NCBI RefSeq assembly: GCF_010730575.1
Contig: NZ_AP022614.1
Location: forward strand, 2,356,001 to 2,420,000
DNA: 64,000 bases
Reading direction: 5' to 3'
DNA from: Mycobacterium parmense
GTDB taxonomy: Bacteria; Actinomycetota; Actinomycetes; Mycobacteriales; Mycobacteriaceae
The notes beneath the pieces were generated by a model. It was not told the origin of the DNA. It worked only from the letters and a program-made list of their open reading frames with translations, and ran no database searches. Numbering within the stretch: the stretch's first letter is position 1; each line of letters starts with the position of its first letter. Below are positions 10,516-18,034 of the stretch, piece after piece. The position numbers and the translations under genes were made by a program.

Positions 10516-10551
10516 ATGACAGACCCCAGCACGCAGGAGCAAGGCACATGA
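10516..10551 (+). CDS. Possible 11-residue leader peptide coupled to ceoC
   Basis: A tiny open frame (MTDPSTQEQGT) begins at ATG 10516, preceded by GAGGAAG at 10502-10508. Its TGA stop shares four bases (ATGA, 10548-10551) with the start of ceoC. The ribosome site of ceoC (AGGAGCAAGG) lies inside it. It could serve to couple ceoC translation to ribosomes leaving ceoB, or be chance in a short spacer. No evidence of expression is available. Confidence 0.3.
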   Translation: MTDPSTQEQGT

Positions 10552-11225
10552 AGGTAGCCGTCGCCGGGGCCGGGGCCGTCGGCCGCTCGGTTACCCGCGA
10601 ACTCGTCGGCAACGACCACGACGTGACGCTGATCGAACGCAACCCCGACCACGTCGACGTCGACGCCATTCCCGCCGCGCACTGGCGCCTGGGCGACGCA
10701 TGCGAACTGAGCCTGCTCGAGTCGGTGCACCTGCAGGACTTCGACGTGGTGGTGGCCGCCACCGGCGACGACAAAGCCAACGTCGTGCTGAGCCTGCTGG
10801 CCAAGACCGAGTTCGCGGTGCCGCGGGTGGTGGCCCGGGTCAACGACCCCCGCAACGAGTGGCTGTTCACCGACGCCTGGGGTGTGGACGTGGCCGTGTC
10901 CACGCCGCGCATGCTGGCCTCGCTGATCGAGGAGGCCGTGGCCGTCGGAGACCTGGTGCGCCTCATGGAGTTTCGCACCGGGCAGGCCAACCTCGTCGAG
11001 ATCACGCTGCCCGACGACACCCCGTGGGGCGGCAAGCCGGTGCGCCGCCTGCAGCTGCCGCGCGACGCCGCGCTGGTGACGATCCTGCGCGGCCCGCGGG
11101 TGATCGTCCCGGAGGCCGACGAGCCCCTCGAGGGCGGCGACGAGCTGCTGTTCGTCGCCGTCGCCGAAGTCGAGGAGGAGCTGCGCAACCTGCTGTTGCC
11201 GGCCGCCGACGGCACCGCCGGATAG
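10548..11225 (+). CDS. ceoC: TrkA/RCK potassium uptake regulatory protein CeoC
   Basis: Second RCK protein, 225 residues, paralogous to CeoB. The Rossmann motif is G7-x-G9-x2-G12 with E30 replacing the aspartate of CeoB, so nucleotide preference may differ. A TrkA_C domain occupies roughly residues 135-220. The ATG follows AGGAGCAAGG. RCK proteins work as dimers or octameric rings, so CeoB and CeoC probably assemble together to sense nucleotide or ion state and control potassium entry. Corresponds to Rv2692 (trkB). Sequence length and spacing are normal. Confidence 0.93.
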   Translation: MKVAVAGAGAVGRSVTRELVGNDHDVTLIERNPDHVDVDAIPAAHWRLGDACELSLLESVHLQDFDVVVAATGDDKANVVLSLLAKTEFAVPRVVARVNDPRNEWLFTDAWGVDVAVSTPRMLASLIEEAVAVGDLVRLMEFRTGQANLVEITLPDDTPWGGKPVRRLQLPRDAALVTILRGPRVIVPEADEPLEGGDELLFVAVAEVEEELRNLLLPAADGTAG

Positions 11226-11235
11226 CGGTGCGTCG

Positions 11236-11919
11236 CTAGTCGCGGGCCGTCTGCGCCCCGGCGGCCGAAATCGCGCGCTGGGCGGCCTTGACCGCCGCAT
11301 ACGTCAGCAGCGCGGCCATGGCGGTCAGCGGCCAGCCCATCCCGATGCGCGCCACGCCCAGCCAGCCGGTCTTGTCGGCGTCGTAGAGGAGCCGCTGGAC
11401 CGTGAACCTGGCCGCGAACACCAGCATCCAGCCGAGCGTGGCGACGTCGAACGCGTAGACCGCACGGGGCACGGCGCGCCAGGCCCGGTCACGCCCGCTG
11501 GCCCAGCTCCAGCCGTAGCCGACCAGCGGCCGCCGGATAAGCACCGATATCCCGAAGACCACCGCCCACACCAGCGACATCCAGATGCCCAGCAGGAAGT
11601 AGCCCTTGGACTGCCCCACCAGGTACGCGATCAGCGCGCAGATGCCGACCCCTACGAACCCCGAGAACGCCGGCTGGACCGAGTCCCGCCCGATCAGGCG
11701 CCACACCAACACCAGTGCGGCCACACCGACGGCGGCCCCGATCGCGGGCAGCAGGCCGGACAGACCGGACACCGCCACGAAGGTGACCACCGGCAGCGAG
11801 GAGTAGACGACGCCGCTGATGCCCCCGGCCTGGGCCAGCAGGCGCTCGGCGCTGGTGAGGTCGCGCTCCGGTGACTCCGACTCCTGCGGGCCGGCTCCCG
11901 AGCCGCCCGGGGCGGTCAC
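11236..11919 (-). CDS. DUF3159 membrane protein (Rv2693c-like)
   Basis: Membrane protein of 227 residues with about five hydrophobic helices and an N-terminal polar segment. DUF3159 is widespread in Actinobacteria and has no established function. The GTG start overlaps the stop of the OB-fold gene (GTGA, 11919-11916), which indicates translational coupling in a two-gene operon. Its 3' end faces that of ceoC, 10 bases away. A role cannot be assigned from sequence; the fixed coupling with a nucleic-acid-binding OB protein is the main clue. Confidence 0.87.
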   Translation of the reverse strand: MTAPGGSGAGPQESESPERDLTSAERLLAQAGGISGVVYSSLPVVTFVAVSGLSGLLPAIGAAVGVAALVLVWRLIGRDSVQPAFSGFVGVGICALIAYLVGQSKGYFLLGIWMSLVWAVVFGISVLIRRPLVGYGWSWASGRDRAWRAVPRAVYAFDVATLGWMLVFAARFTVQRLLYDADKTGWLGVARIGMGWPLTAMAALLTYAAVKAAQRAISAAGAQTARD

Positions 11920-12284
11920 CGCTGGATTTCGTAGTGAGGGTTGTAGATGGCTTTGGTGCCGTTCTCCAGCTTGCCCAGCCGGCCCCGCACCCGCAGGGTG
12001 CGCCCCGAGTCGATGCCGGGGATCCGCCGCTGGCCCAGCCAAACCAGCGTGACGGTGTCGCTGCCGTCGAACAGCTCGGCGCGGACGCCGCCCGCGCAGG
12101 CCTTGCCGTTGCACTCCACGCTGCGCAGGGTGCCCACCATCGTGACTTCCTGGCCGCGCTCACAGTCGACCACGCGCTGCGCGCCGGTACTGGCGACCTC
12201 GTCGGACAACTCCTCGGAGTCGAGTTGCTCCGGATCCTCCGTCAACCGACGGCTGAGCCGGCGCAAATAACCCTGGGCCCCCAT
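11916..12284 (-). CDS. OB-fold nucleic acid-binding domain protein (Rv2694c-like)
   Basis: Small soluble protein of 122 residues. Residues from about 40 onward form an OB-fold (TMVGTLRSVE, VTLVWLGQRRIPGI, LRVRGRLG), the fold of tRNA anticodon-binding and RecG/RecJ wedge domains. The ATG at 12284 is preceded by AGGAG with five-base spacing; a GTG two codons upstream has none, so 12284 was chosen and gives the same length as the M. tuberculosis protein. It is the first gene of a two-gene unit with DUF3159. Substrate (RNA or DNA) is unknown. Confidence 0.87.
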   Translation of the reverse strand: MGAQGYLRRLSRRLTEDPEQLDSEELSDEVASTGAQRVVDCERGQEVTMVGTLRSVECNGKACAGGVRAELFDGSDTVTLVWLGQRRIPGIDSGRTLRVRGRLGKLENGTKAIYNPHYEIQR

Positions 12285-12418
12285 GGCCACTCCTGACGCT
12301 GATCAAGCTTCGGCGCTTCCATCTATGCCAACGGACACCGTAGACCTGTTGGTTCCCACGCGCCAACCGGGCCAAACCTCGTGTCGGCGCGCCCGTACAC
12401 ACCGGGCACTATCGACTG

Positions 12419-13126
12419 GTGGCTGTGGATCTGCGCGGCGTGACCGCCGTGTTGCTACCCGGGACGGGTTCCGACGACGACTACGTTCGCCGGGCCTTCG
12501 CCGGGCCGTTGCGTGCGGTCGGCGCGGTGCCGGTGACCCCCCCGCCGCGACCGGACCGGTTGGTCGACGAATACCGGGCCGCGCTGGATGCCGCCGCGGC
12601 CCGCGGGCCGATCGCGGTCGGGGGTGTCTCGATCGGCGCCGCCGTGGCGGCGGCCTGGGCGCTGGCCCACCCCGACCGCACGGTTGCGGTCCTGGCGGCG
12701 CTGCCGGCCTGGACCGGCCCCCCGGGCGAGGCTCCCGCCGCGCTGGCGGCGCGGTACTCGGCGGCACAATTGCGCGCCCACGGACTTGGGGCGGCGACCG
12801 CCATGATGCGGGCGTCGAGCCCGCCGTGGCTGGCCGACGAGCTGGCCCGGTCGTGGCGCGCGCAATGGCCGCACCTGCCCGACGCCATGGACGAGGCGGC
12901 GGCCTACGTCGCACCGAGCCGCGACGAGCTGGCCCGGCTCGGCGCGCCGCTGGCGGTGGTGGCCGCGGTCGACGATCCGATCCATCCGCTGCAGGCGGGC
13001 ATGGACTGGGTGGACGCCGCGCCGCGCGCGGCCCTTCGGACGGTGACGCTGGAGGAATTCGGCGCGGACACCGCCGCCCTGGGCGCGGCCTGCCTGGCCG
13101 CGCTGGCCGAGCTGGCCGAGCTCTAG
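12419..13126 (+). CDS. Alpha/beta hydrolase fold protein (Rv2695-like)
   Basis: Soluble protein of 235 residues with an alpha/beta-hydrolase architecture. A nucleophile elbow is seen as G-x-S-x-G (GVSIGAAVA, Ser about residue 75) after the strand PIAVGG, and LLPGTGSDDDY may supply the oxyanion loop. An acid is likely in VVAAVDDPIHP; the catalytic histidine is not obvious near the C-terminus, so activity is uncertain. The GTG start has no ribosome site; a second GTG two codons later is equally possible. The 3' end faces that of DUF3710. Confidence 0.78.
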   Translation: MAVDLRGVTAVLLPGTGSDDDYVRRAFAGPLRAVGAVPVTPPPRPDRLVDEYRAALDAAAARGPIAVGGVSIGAAVAAAWALAHPDRTVAVLAALPAWTGPPGEAPAALAARYSAAQLRAHGLGAATAMMRASSPPWLADELARSWRAQWPHLPDAMDEAAAYVAPSRDELARLGAPLAVVAAVDDPIHPLQAGMDWVDAAPRAALRTVTLEEFGADTAALGAACLAALAELAEL

Positions 13127-13149
13127 TCAGCCGCCCCTTCAGCCGCCCT

Positions 13150-13923
13150 TCAGCCGCCGGTAGTGGTGCGCAGCTGCTGCATGGCCGAGCCATCGGCGCT
13201 GCGCCGCGCGGCGGGCTCGTCGGGGGGCGCCTGCTCCTGCGCCTGCGCCTGGGCCTGTTGCGCGGCCGCGGCTTCGCGCAGCTGCTGGGCCATCGGCTCG
13301 GGCAACTGCACGGCCAGCGGCGTGCGCACCGGAAGGGGGGTGTCCCCCCGGCGCACCACGGTGTCCGCGAGCGCCGTCCGCGCCTCCTGCTCCAGCGCTT
13401 CCATCGTCTCCTGGGTGCCGTTGATGACGCAGCGGATCATCCAGCGGTAGCCGTCCACCCCGATGAAACGCACCACCCCGGCGGCGGTGCCGACCACCTC
13501 GCGGCCCCACGGGCCGTCCTTGATGCTGACCGTGGCCGAGTCGTTGCGCAGCGACTCGGCCAGCTCGCCGGCCACCTCGCGCCACAGCCCGCCGGTCTTC
13601 GGCGCGGCATAGGCGGCGATGGTGAAACGGCCGTTGGCCGTGACGACCCACACCGCGCTGGGAACCCCGGTCTCGGTCAGCTCGACCTGCAGCTGGCCCG
13701 CCTCGGGCATGGGGATGAGCACCGAGCCCAGGTCGAGCCGCGCCAGCTCCGCGACCGCCGGGTCGTCGAAGTCGTCGATGTCGAACGGGCCCTCGAGCTC
13801 GTCGGTGTCGTCGGGGGCCGGCGTGTCGGCGGCGGGGGCCGCGGCGACCTCGTCGGACGCTTCGGCGGCCGCGCCGGGCATGGCGGTGCCGTCGTCCTTG
13901 CGTGAGCGCTTACCAAATGCCAT
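13150..13923 (-). CDS. DUF3710 domain-containing protein (Rv2696c-like)
   Basis: Conserved actinobacterial protein, 257 residues, no membrane segment. The N-terminal third is acidic and low in complexity (A/D/E/P-rich after [11 protein letters not shown]); the central conserved part contains WREVAGELAESL and GVDGYRWMIRCVI; the tail is Gln/Ala-rich. Function is unknown. The ATG shares one base with the stop of dut (TGATG), so translation is coupled to dut. A GTG one codon upstream is also possible. The invariable linkage to dUTPase in mycobacteria hints at a nucleotide or genome-maintenance role but does not prove it. Confidence 0.88.
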   Translation of the reverse strand: MAFGKRSRKDDGTAMPGAAAEASDEVAAAPAADTPAPDDTDELEGPFDIDDFDDPAVAELARLDLGSVLIPMPEAGQLQVELTETGVPSAVWVVTANGRFTIAAYAAPKTGGLWREVAGELAESLRNDSATVSIKDGPWGREVVGTAAGVVRFIGVDGYRWMIRCVINGTQETMEALEQEARTALADTVVRRGDTPLPVRTPLAVQLPEPMAQQLREAAAAQQAQAQAQEQAPPDEPAARRSADGSAMQQLRTTTGG

Positions 13924-14375
13924 CACAAACTCGCATGTCCGCCGGAGGAACCGTGACCGCCGTCGCCACGGGATGTCTTGGCCAGCCCGGCCTCGTCGAA
14001 CGACGCCACCTCGACCAGCTCGACCAACTCGACCCGCTGCACCAGCAACTGGGCGATGCGGTCGCCGCGGCGCACCCTGATGGGCTCGGCCGGGTCCAGG
14101 TTGATCAGCGCGACCTTGATCTCGCCGCGATAGCCCGCGTCGATGGTGCCCGGGCTGTTGACGATCGAAAGCCCCACCCGCGCAGCCAGTCCCGAACGCG
14201 GGTGCACCAGGCCGACCATGCCGTGCGGAATCGCGACCGCGACGCCCGTGCCGACCAGGGCGCGCCGGCCGGGATCGAGGACCACCTCTTCGGCGCTGTA
14301 GAGATCGACCCCGGCGTCGCCGTCGTGGGCGCGGTTGGGCAGCGGAAGTTCGGGATCGAGGCGGACGATTTTCAT
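13923..14375 (-). CDS. dut: Deoxyuridine 5'-triphosphate nucleotidohydrolase (dUTPase)
   Basis: Hydrolyses dUTP to dUMP and pyrophosphate, preventing uracil incorporation and supplying dUMP for thymidylate synthesis (ThyX is encoded later in the window). Trimeric enzyme, 150 residues. All five motifs are visible: AGVDLY at 21-26, PRSGLA at 59-64, GTIDAGYRG at 76-84 with catalytic D79, RGDRIAQLL at 103-111, and the C-terminal arm [10 protein letters not shown] at 136-145, in which H replaces the aromatic residue common in other bacteria, as in M. tuberculosis. The ATG was chosen because the family N-terminus ([13 protein letters not shown]) begins there. Confidence 0.97.
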   Translation of the reverse strand: MKIVRLDPELPLPNRAHDGDAGVDLYSAEEVVLDPGRRALVGTGVAVAIPHGMVGLVHPRSGLAARVGLSIVNSPGTIDAGYRGEIKVALINLDPAEPIRVRRGDRIAQLLVQRVELVELVEVASFDEAGLAKTSRGDGGHGSSGGHASL

Positions 14376-14410
14376 TTCAAGGCCAGACTGGTCGACACGG
14401 GGCCACAGAT

Positions 14411-14416
14411 TACCCT
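14411..14416 (+). promoter_or_regulatory. -10 box of leaderless DUF3093 transcript
   Basis: TACCCT ends seven bases before GTG 14424. There is no ribosome site between box and start. This fits a leaderless transcript and fixes the DUF3093 start codon. Confidence 0.55.
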
Positions 14417-14423
14417 TGACCGC

Positions 14424-14900
14424 GTGTCTGAGACGCGCGTCGCGCCGCACGGCGTGCGATACCGCGAACGCTTGTGGGTGCCGTGGTGGTGGTGGCCCCC
14501 GGCCTTCGCGCTCGCCGGGCTCATCGCCTTCGAGGTCAACATGGGCCTTGCCCTCCGGCCGGCCTGGTCACCGTACGCGGCGCTGTTCGCCGTCGCGACC
14601 GCGGCGCTGCTGTGGCTGGGGCGGATCGAGATACGGGTCACCTCCGGCGACGACGGCGTCGAGCTGTGGGCCGGCGACGCGCACCTGCCGGTCACGGCGA
14701 TATCCCGCTCGGCAGCCATCGCGCGCTCCGCGAAATCCGCCGCGCTGGGCCGTCAGCTCGACCCGGCCGCCTACGTGCTGCACCGGGCCTGGGTGGGACC
14801 GATGATCCTGACGGTCCTCGACGACCCGGACGACCCGACGCCGTACTGGCTGGTGAGCTGCCGCCACCCGGAGCGGGTGCTGTCGGCATTGCGCAGCTGA
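14424..14900 (+). CDS. DUF3093 membrane protein (Rv2698-like)
   Basis: Protein of 158 residues with two closely spaced transmembrane helices (about residues 20-65, starting [14 protein letters not shown]) and a following soluble domain with PH-like strand content ([15 protein letters not shown]). Function unknown; conserved in Actinobacteria. The GTG start is placed by the leaderless arrangement with TACCCT seven bases upstream. Divergent from dut, with 48 bases between the start codons, and 12 bases from the end of the convergent DUF4193 gene. Confidence 0.87.
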   Translation: MSETRVAPHGVRYRERLWVPWWWWPPAFALAGLIAFEVNMGLALRPAWSPYAALFAVATAALLWLGRIEIRVTSGDDGVELWAGDAHLPVTAISRSAAIARSAKSAALGRQLDPAAYVLHRAWVGPMILTVLDDPDDPTPYWLVSCRHPERVLSALRS

Positions 14901-14912
14901 CCCCGAATCCGG

Positions 14913-15215
14913 TCAGGCTGCGCAATCGGTACAGATCATCACGCCGTTCTTCTCGCTGGCTAGACGGCTGCGGTGCTGCACCAAAAAGCAACTGGAGCAC
15001 GTGAACTCGTCCGCCTGCTTGGGAACGACGCGAACGGACAGCTCTTCGCCGGACAGATCGGCACCGGGCAGCTCGAACGATTCGGCGGTCTCGGATTCGT
15101 CTACGTCGACCACGGCCGAGGCCGCTTCGTTGCGTCGCGCCTTGAGCTCCTCGAGCGAGTCCTCGGACACGTCATCGGTCTCGGTACGCCGTGGAGCGTC
15201 ATAGTCGGTAGGCAT
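14913..15215 (-). CDS. DUF4193 zinc-ribbon protein (Rv2699c-like)
   Basis: Acidic 100-residue protein with a C-terminal four-cysteine zinc ribbon: CSSC near residue 73-76 and CTDC at 95-98. The N-terminal 60 residues are Glu/Asp-rich and probably disordered. The ATG follows GGGGAAAAG. DUF4193 is near-universal in mycobacteria and has no assigned biochemical role; small size, acidity and a zinc ribbon suggest binding to a nucleic-acid enzyme such as RNA polymerase or the ribosome, but this is inference only. Confidence 0.88.
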   Translation of the reverse strand: MPTDYDAPRRTETDDVSEDSLEELKARRNEAASAVVDVDESETAESFELPGADLSGEELSVRVVPKQADEFTCSSCFLVQHRSRLASEKNGVMICTDCAA

Positions 15216-15395
15216 ATCTTTTCCCCTGCCCTATTTCCTCTGCATGCCTCGGTACTCAAGCAACGCTTTGTACCAGCGTCGAACGCATCCACCAAACGAT
15301 TCGTGCCCGTATCGCGCCCCATTGTGATGTGATTTGCACCACACCACAATCTTCTCTCTTGTGTTCGGCTTTGAACAGTGCGTCCAGCCTGCGGC

Positions 15396-15401
15396 TAGAG
15401 T
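15396..15401 (+). promoter_or_regulatory. -10 box of leaderless cei transcript
   Basis: TAGAGT lies six bases before GTG 15408. A TTGAAC -35 candidate is at 15371-15376 with a 19-base spacer. No ribosome site separates the box and start codon, so transcription probably begins at the G of the GTG. Confidence 0.6.
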
Positions 15402-15407
15402 GCACCT

Positions 15408-16061
15408 GTGGTCGCACAAATCACCGAGGGTACCGCTTTTGACAAGCACGGTAGGCCATTTCGACGACGCAACCACCGTCCGGCCATCATCGTGCTCGCC
15501 TTGCTGGTGGTGGCCACCGGCGTCGTGTGGACCGTCGCGCTGACCCGCCCCGCGAAAGTCCATGAGGCCGTGGTGTGTAACCCGCCGCCGCAACCCGCGG
15601 GGGCGACCGCGGCGCCCCAACTCGGGGAGCAGGTGTCACGGACGGTCATGGCGGACGTCACACCCGCCAAGCTCGCCGACACCAGGGTCCGCGTCCTCAA
15701 CGCCAGCGGCCGCGGCGGGCAGGCCGCCGACGTCGCCGGCGCGATGAAAGACCTCGGTTTCGCCCAGCCCACCGCCGCCAACGACCCCGTCTACGCCGGC
15801 ACGCGACTCAACTGCCAGGGACAGATCCGGTTCGGCACGGCCGGACAAGCCACCGCCGCCGCGGTGTGGCTGGTGGCGCCGTGCTCGGAACTGTTCAACG
15901 ACAACCGCGCCGACGACTCCGTCGATCTGGCGATCGGCACGGAGTTCACCGCACTGGCCCACAACGACGACATCGACGCCGTGCTGGCCAGCCTGCGTCC
16001 CGGCGCCACCGAACCCTCGGATCCCGCTCTGCTCGCCAAGATTCACTCGAGCAGCTGCTGA
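15408..16061 (+). CDS. cei: Envelope integrity protein Cei (LytR_C domain)
   Basis: Inner-membrane protein of 217 residues with one transmembrane helix at about residues 25-45 (PAIIVLALLVVATGVVW). The rest faces outward: a LytR_C-type domain from about residue 90 (TRVRVLNASGRGGQAADVAG) and four cysteines that may pair as disulfides. The M. tuberculosis homologue Rv2700 is needed for cell-envelope integrity. LytR_C domains are often linked to LCP enzymes that attach arabinogalactan to peptidoglycan, but no LCP catalytic domain is here. Convergent with suhB, three bases between stops. Confidence 0.9.
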   Translation: MVAQITEGTAFDKHGRPFRRRNHRPAIIVLALLVVATGVVWTVALTRPAKVHEAVVCNPPPQPAGATAAPQLGEQVSRTVMADVTPAKLADTRVRVLNASGRGGQAADVAGAMKDLGFAQPTAANDPVYAGTRLNCQGQIRFGTAGQATAAAVWLVAPCSELFNDNRADDSVDLAIGTEFTALAHNDDIDAVLASLRPGATEPSDPALLAKIHSSSC

Positions 16062-16064
16062 GGC

Positions 16065-16934
16065 TCAGTCCAGGATCGGGTCCAGGCCGTTATGGCGCTC
16101 CAGGACCGCCAGCAGCTCGTCGGCGATGCCGGGCGCGGCGGCCATGACCAACCCGGCCCCGTCGCCGCCCTCGGGCGGCAGCAGCACCCGGGCGCCCGCC
16201 TCGGCGGCGATCAGCGCGCCGGCGGCACGGTCCCACACCTGCAAGCCGTGCTCGTAGTAGGCGTCGAGCCGGCCCGCCGCCACCATGCACAGGTCCAGCG
16301 CCGCGGACCCGATGCGCCGGATGTCGCGCACCATCGGCAGCATGCGCGCCAGCAACGCGGCCTGCGCCGCGCGGCGCTCCCGCGCATAGCCGAAGCCGGT
16401 GCCCAGCAAGGCCATCGACAGCTCGTCGACGGCGGCGCAGCGCAGGGGCTGGGAGCCACGCTCGTCGGCGACGTGCGCGCCGAGGCCGGCCGCCGCCGAG
16501 TACACCCGGCCGGCGACCACATCGGCGACGGCACCGGCCACCGACTCGCCGTTGACCTGGACCCCCACCGACACCGCGTAGGCCGGAATGCCGTAGACGA
16601 AGTTGACGGTGCCGTCGATGGGGTCGAGCACCCAGCTGACCGCGTCCGCCGGGATGGCCGCCGGGCCGCTGGGCCCGCCGCCCTCCTCCCCGAGAATCGG
16701 TTCCCCGGGCCGCAATTCGGCCAGGCGGTCCCGCAGCAGCCGTTCGGTCTCCGTGTCGACGATGGTCACGGGGTCGGTGGGAGTGCTCTTGGACCGCACC
16801 GCGTCGCCGTCGCCGGCACCCGGGTCGGCGCCGAACACCTCGGCGCGGCGGCGCCGCACGAACTCGGCGGCCTCGACGGCCAGGGTCTCGGCAACCGAGC
16901 GCAACCGCACCAGGTCGAGATCAGCTCGGGTCAC
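16065..16934 (-). CDS. suhB: Inositol-1-monophosphatase
   Basis: Mg2+-dependent phosphatase of 289 residues, hydrolysing inositol 1-phosphate to free inositol for phosphatidylinositol, PIMs and mycothiol. Metal-site motifs are intact: E83 and E84 in LGEEGG, D104-x2-D107-G-T in WVLDPIDGTVNF, and WDRAAGALIAAEAGA near residue 240. The start used is GTG; no strong ribosome site is visible, so a slightly different start is possible. Matches SuhB (Rv2701c) in length and position. Confidence 0.94.
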   Translation of the reverse strand: MTRADLDLVRLRSVAETLAVEAAEFVRRRRAEVFGADPGAGDGDAVRSKSTPTDPVTIVDTETERLLRDRLAELRPGEPILGEEGGGPSGPAAIPADAVSWVLDPIDGTVNFVYGIPAYAVSVGVQVNGESVAGAVADVVAGRVYSAAAGLGAHVADERGSQPLRCAAVDELSMALLGTGFGYARERRAAQAALLARMLPMVRDIRRIGSAALDLCMVAAGRLDAYYEHGLQVWDRAAGALIAAEAGARVLLPPEGGDGAGLVMAAAPGIADELLAVLERHNGLDPILD

Positions 16935-17037
16935 CGCTCTATCGCATCACAGCCGGCACGGCCGCGCCGAGACCCCGAGGCGCCCCGCCGCGGCGGTTAA
17001 GGTGGGCGCAGCGCCTTCGTTGCCCCGAGGAGATCTG

Positions 17038-17847
17038 ATGACCCGCACCGACTCGCCCACGAAAACGCCCGGTGCGGGCCCGGCCGTCGCCACGCCCCAG
17101 CGCCGCGCGTTCGGTGTCGACGTCGGCGGCAGCGGCATCAAGGGCGGCATCGTCGACCTCGACACCGGCCTGCTGATCGGCGAGCGCTACAAGCTGCTGA
17201 CGCCGCAGCCGGCGACCCCGGCGGCGGTCGCCAAAACCATCGCCGACGTCGTCCGCGCGTACAGCTGGACCGGCCCCCTCGGGGTGACCTATCCCGGCGT
17301 CGTCACCCACGGCGTCGTGCAGACGGCGGCGAATGTCGACAAGGCGTGGATCGGCACCAACGCGCGCGACATCATCAGCGCCGAGCTGGACGGCCAGGAC
17401 GTGACCATCCTCAACGACGCCGACGCGGCCGGTCTCGCCGAGGAGCGATACGGCGCGGGCAAGGACAATTCCGGACTGGTGATCCTGCTGACCTTCGGCA
17501 CCGGCATCGGCTCCGCGGTCATCCACAACGGCAAGCTGATACCCAACACCGAGTTCGGCCACCTCGAGGTCGGCGGCAAGGAGGCCGAGAAGCGGGCCGC
17601 GTCGTCGGTCAAGGAGAAGAACGACCTCAGCTACGAGAAATGGGCCAAGGAGGTCACCAGGGTGTTGGTGGCGATCGAGAACGCGATGTGGCCCGACCTG
17701 TTCATCGCCGGGGGCGGCATCAGCCGCAAAGCCGACAAGTGGGTGCCGCTGCTGGCGAACCGCACCCCGGTGGTGCCTGCGGCGCTGCTCAACACCGCCG
17801 GGATAGTCGGCGCGGCCATGGCCGCCACCGCCGACGTCACGCACTGA
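17038..17847 (+). CDS. ppgK: Polyphosphate glucokinase
   Basis: ROK-family kinase of 269 residues that phosphorylates glucose to glucose 6-phosphate using polyphosphate (or ATP). The phosphate-binding loop DVGGSGIKG is at residues 28-36; the glucose-binding and catalytic region LNDADAAGLAE and the second glycine motif LTFGTGIGSAVI follow. The ATG is preceded by GAGGAG. It stands alone, with sigA 187 bases downstream in the same direction. Corresponds to Rv2702. Confidence 0.96.
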   Translation: MTRTDSPTKTPGAGPAVATPQRRAFGVDVGGSGIKGGIVDLDTGLLIGERYKLLTPQPATPAAVAKTIADVVRAYSWTGPLGVTYPGVVTHGVVQTAANVDKAWIGTNARDIISAELDGQDVTILNDADAAGLAEERYGAGKDNSGLVILLTFGTGIGSAVIHNGKLIPNTEFGHLEVGGKEAEKRAASSVKEKNDLSYEKWAKEVTRVLVAIENAMWPDLFIAGGGISRKADKWVPLLANRTPVVPAALLNTAGIVGAAMAATADVTH

Positions 17848-17885
17848 TTTTCCCCGGTGGGGCGGGTAGGATCGCGCACTGTCGT

Positions 17886-17891
17886 TACAAT
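17886..17891 (+). promoter_or_regulatory. Possible -10 element upstream of sigA
   Basis: TACAAT in the 187-base ppgK-sigA spacer matches the mycobacterial TANNNT -10 consensus and lies about 145 bases before the sigA GTG. No convincing -35 is visible and no start site is known here, so this is only a candidate. Confidence 0.3.
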
Positions 17892-18034
17892 GGTCCACGG
17901 CGGCAAACAGCCCGACTGACAGCGTGCGAGTACCGGCGCTGATCGATTACCAACGCCGACATCCGACATAGCAGACACTTTCCGGTTCATCGTGCCCTTA
18001 CCCACCGGGAGTGCGTCCAAACGAAGGGGTGTAA

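Noticed and set aside
9711..10547. Upstream extension of the ceoC frame through ceoB
   Set aside because: The frame is open but shadows ceoB in another frame; ceoC's fold begins at ATG 10548 with its own ribosome site.
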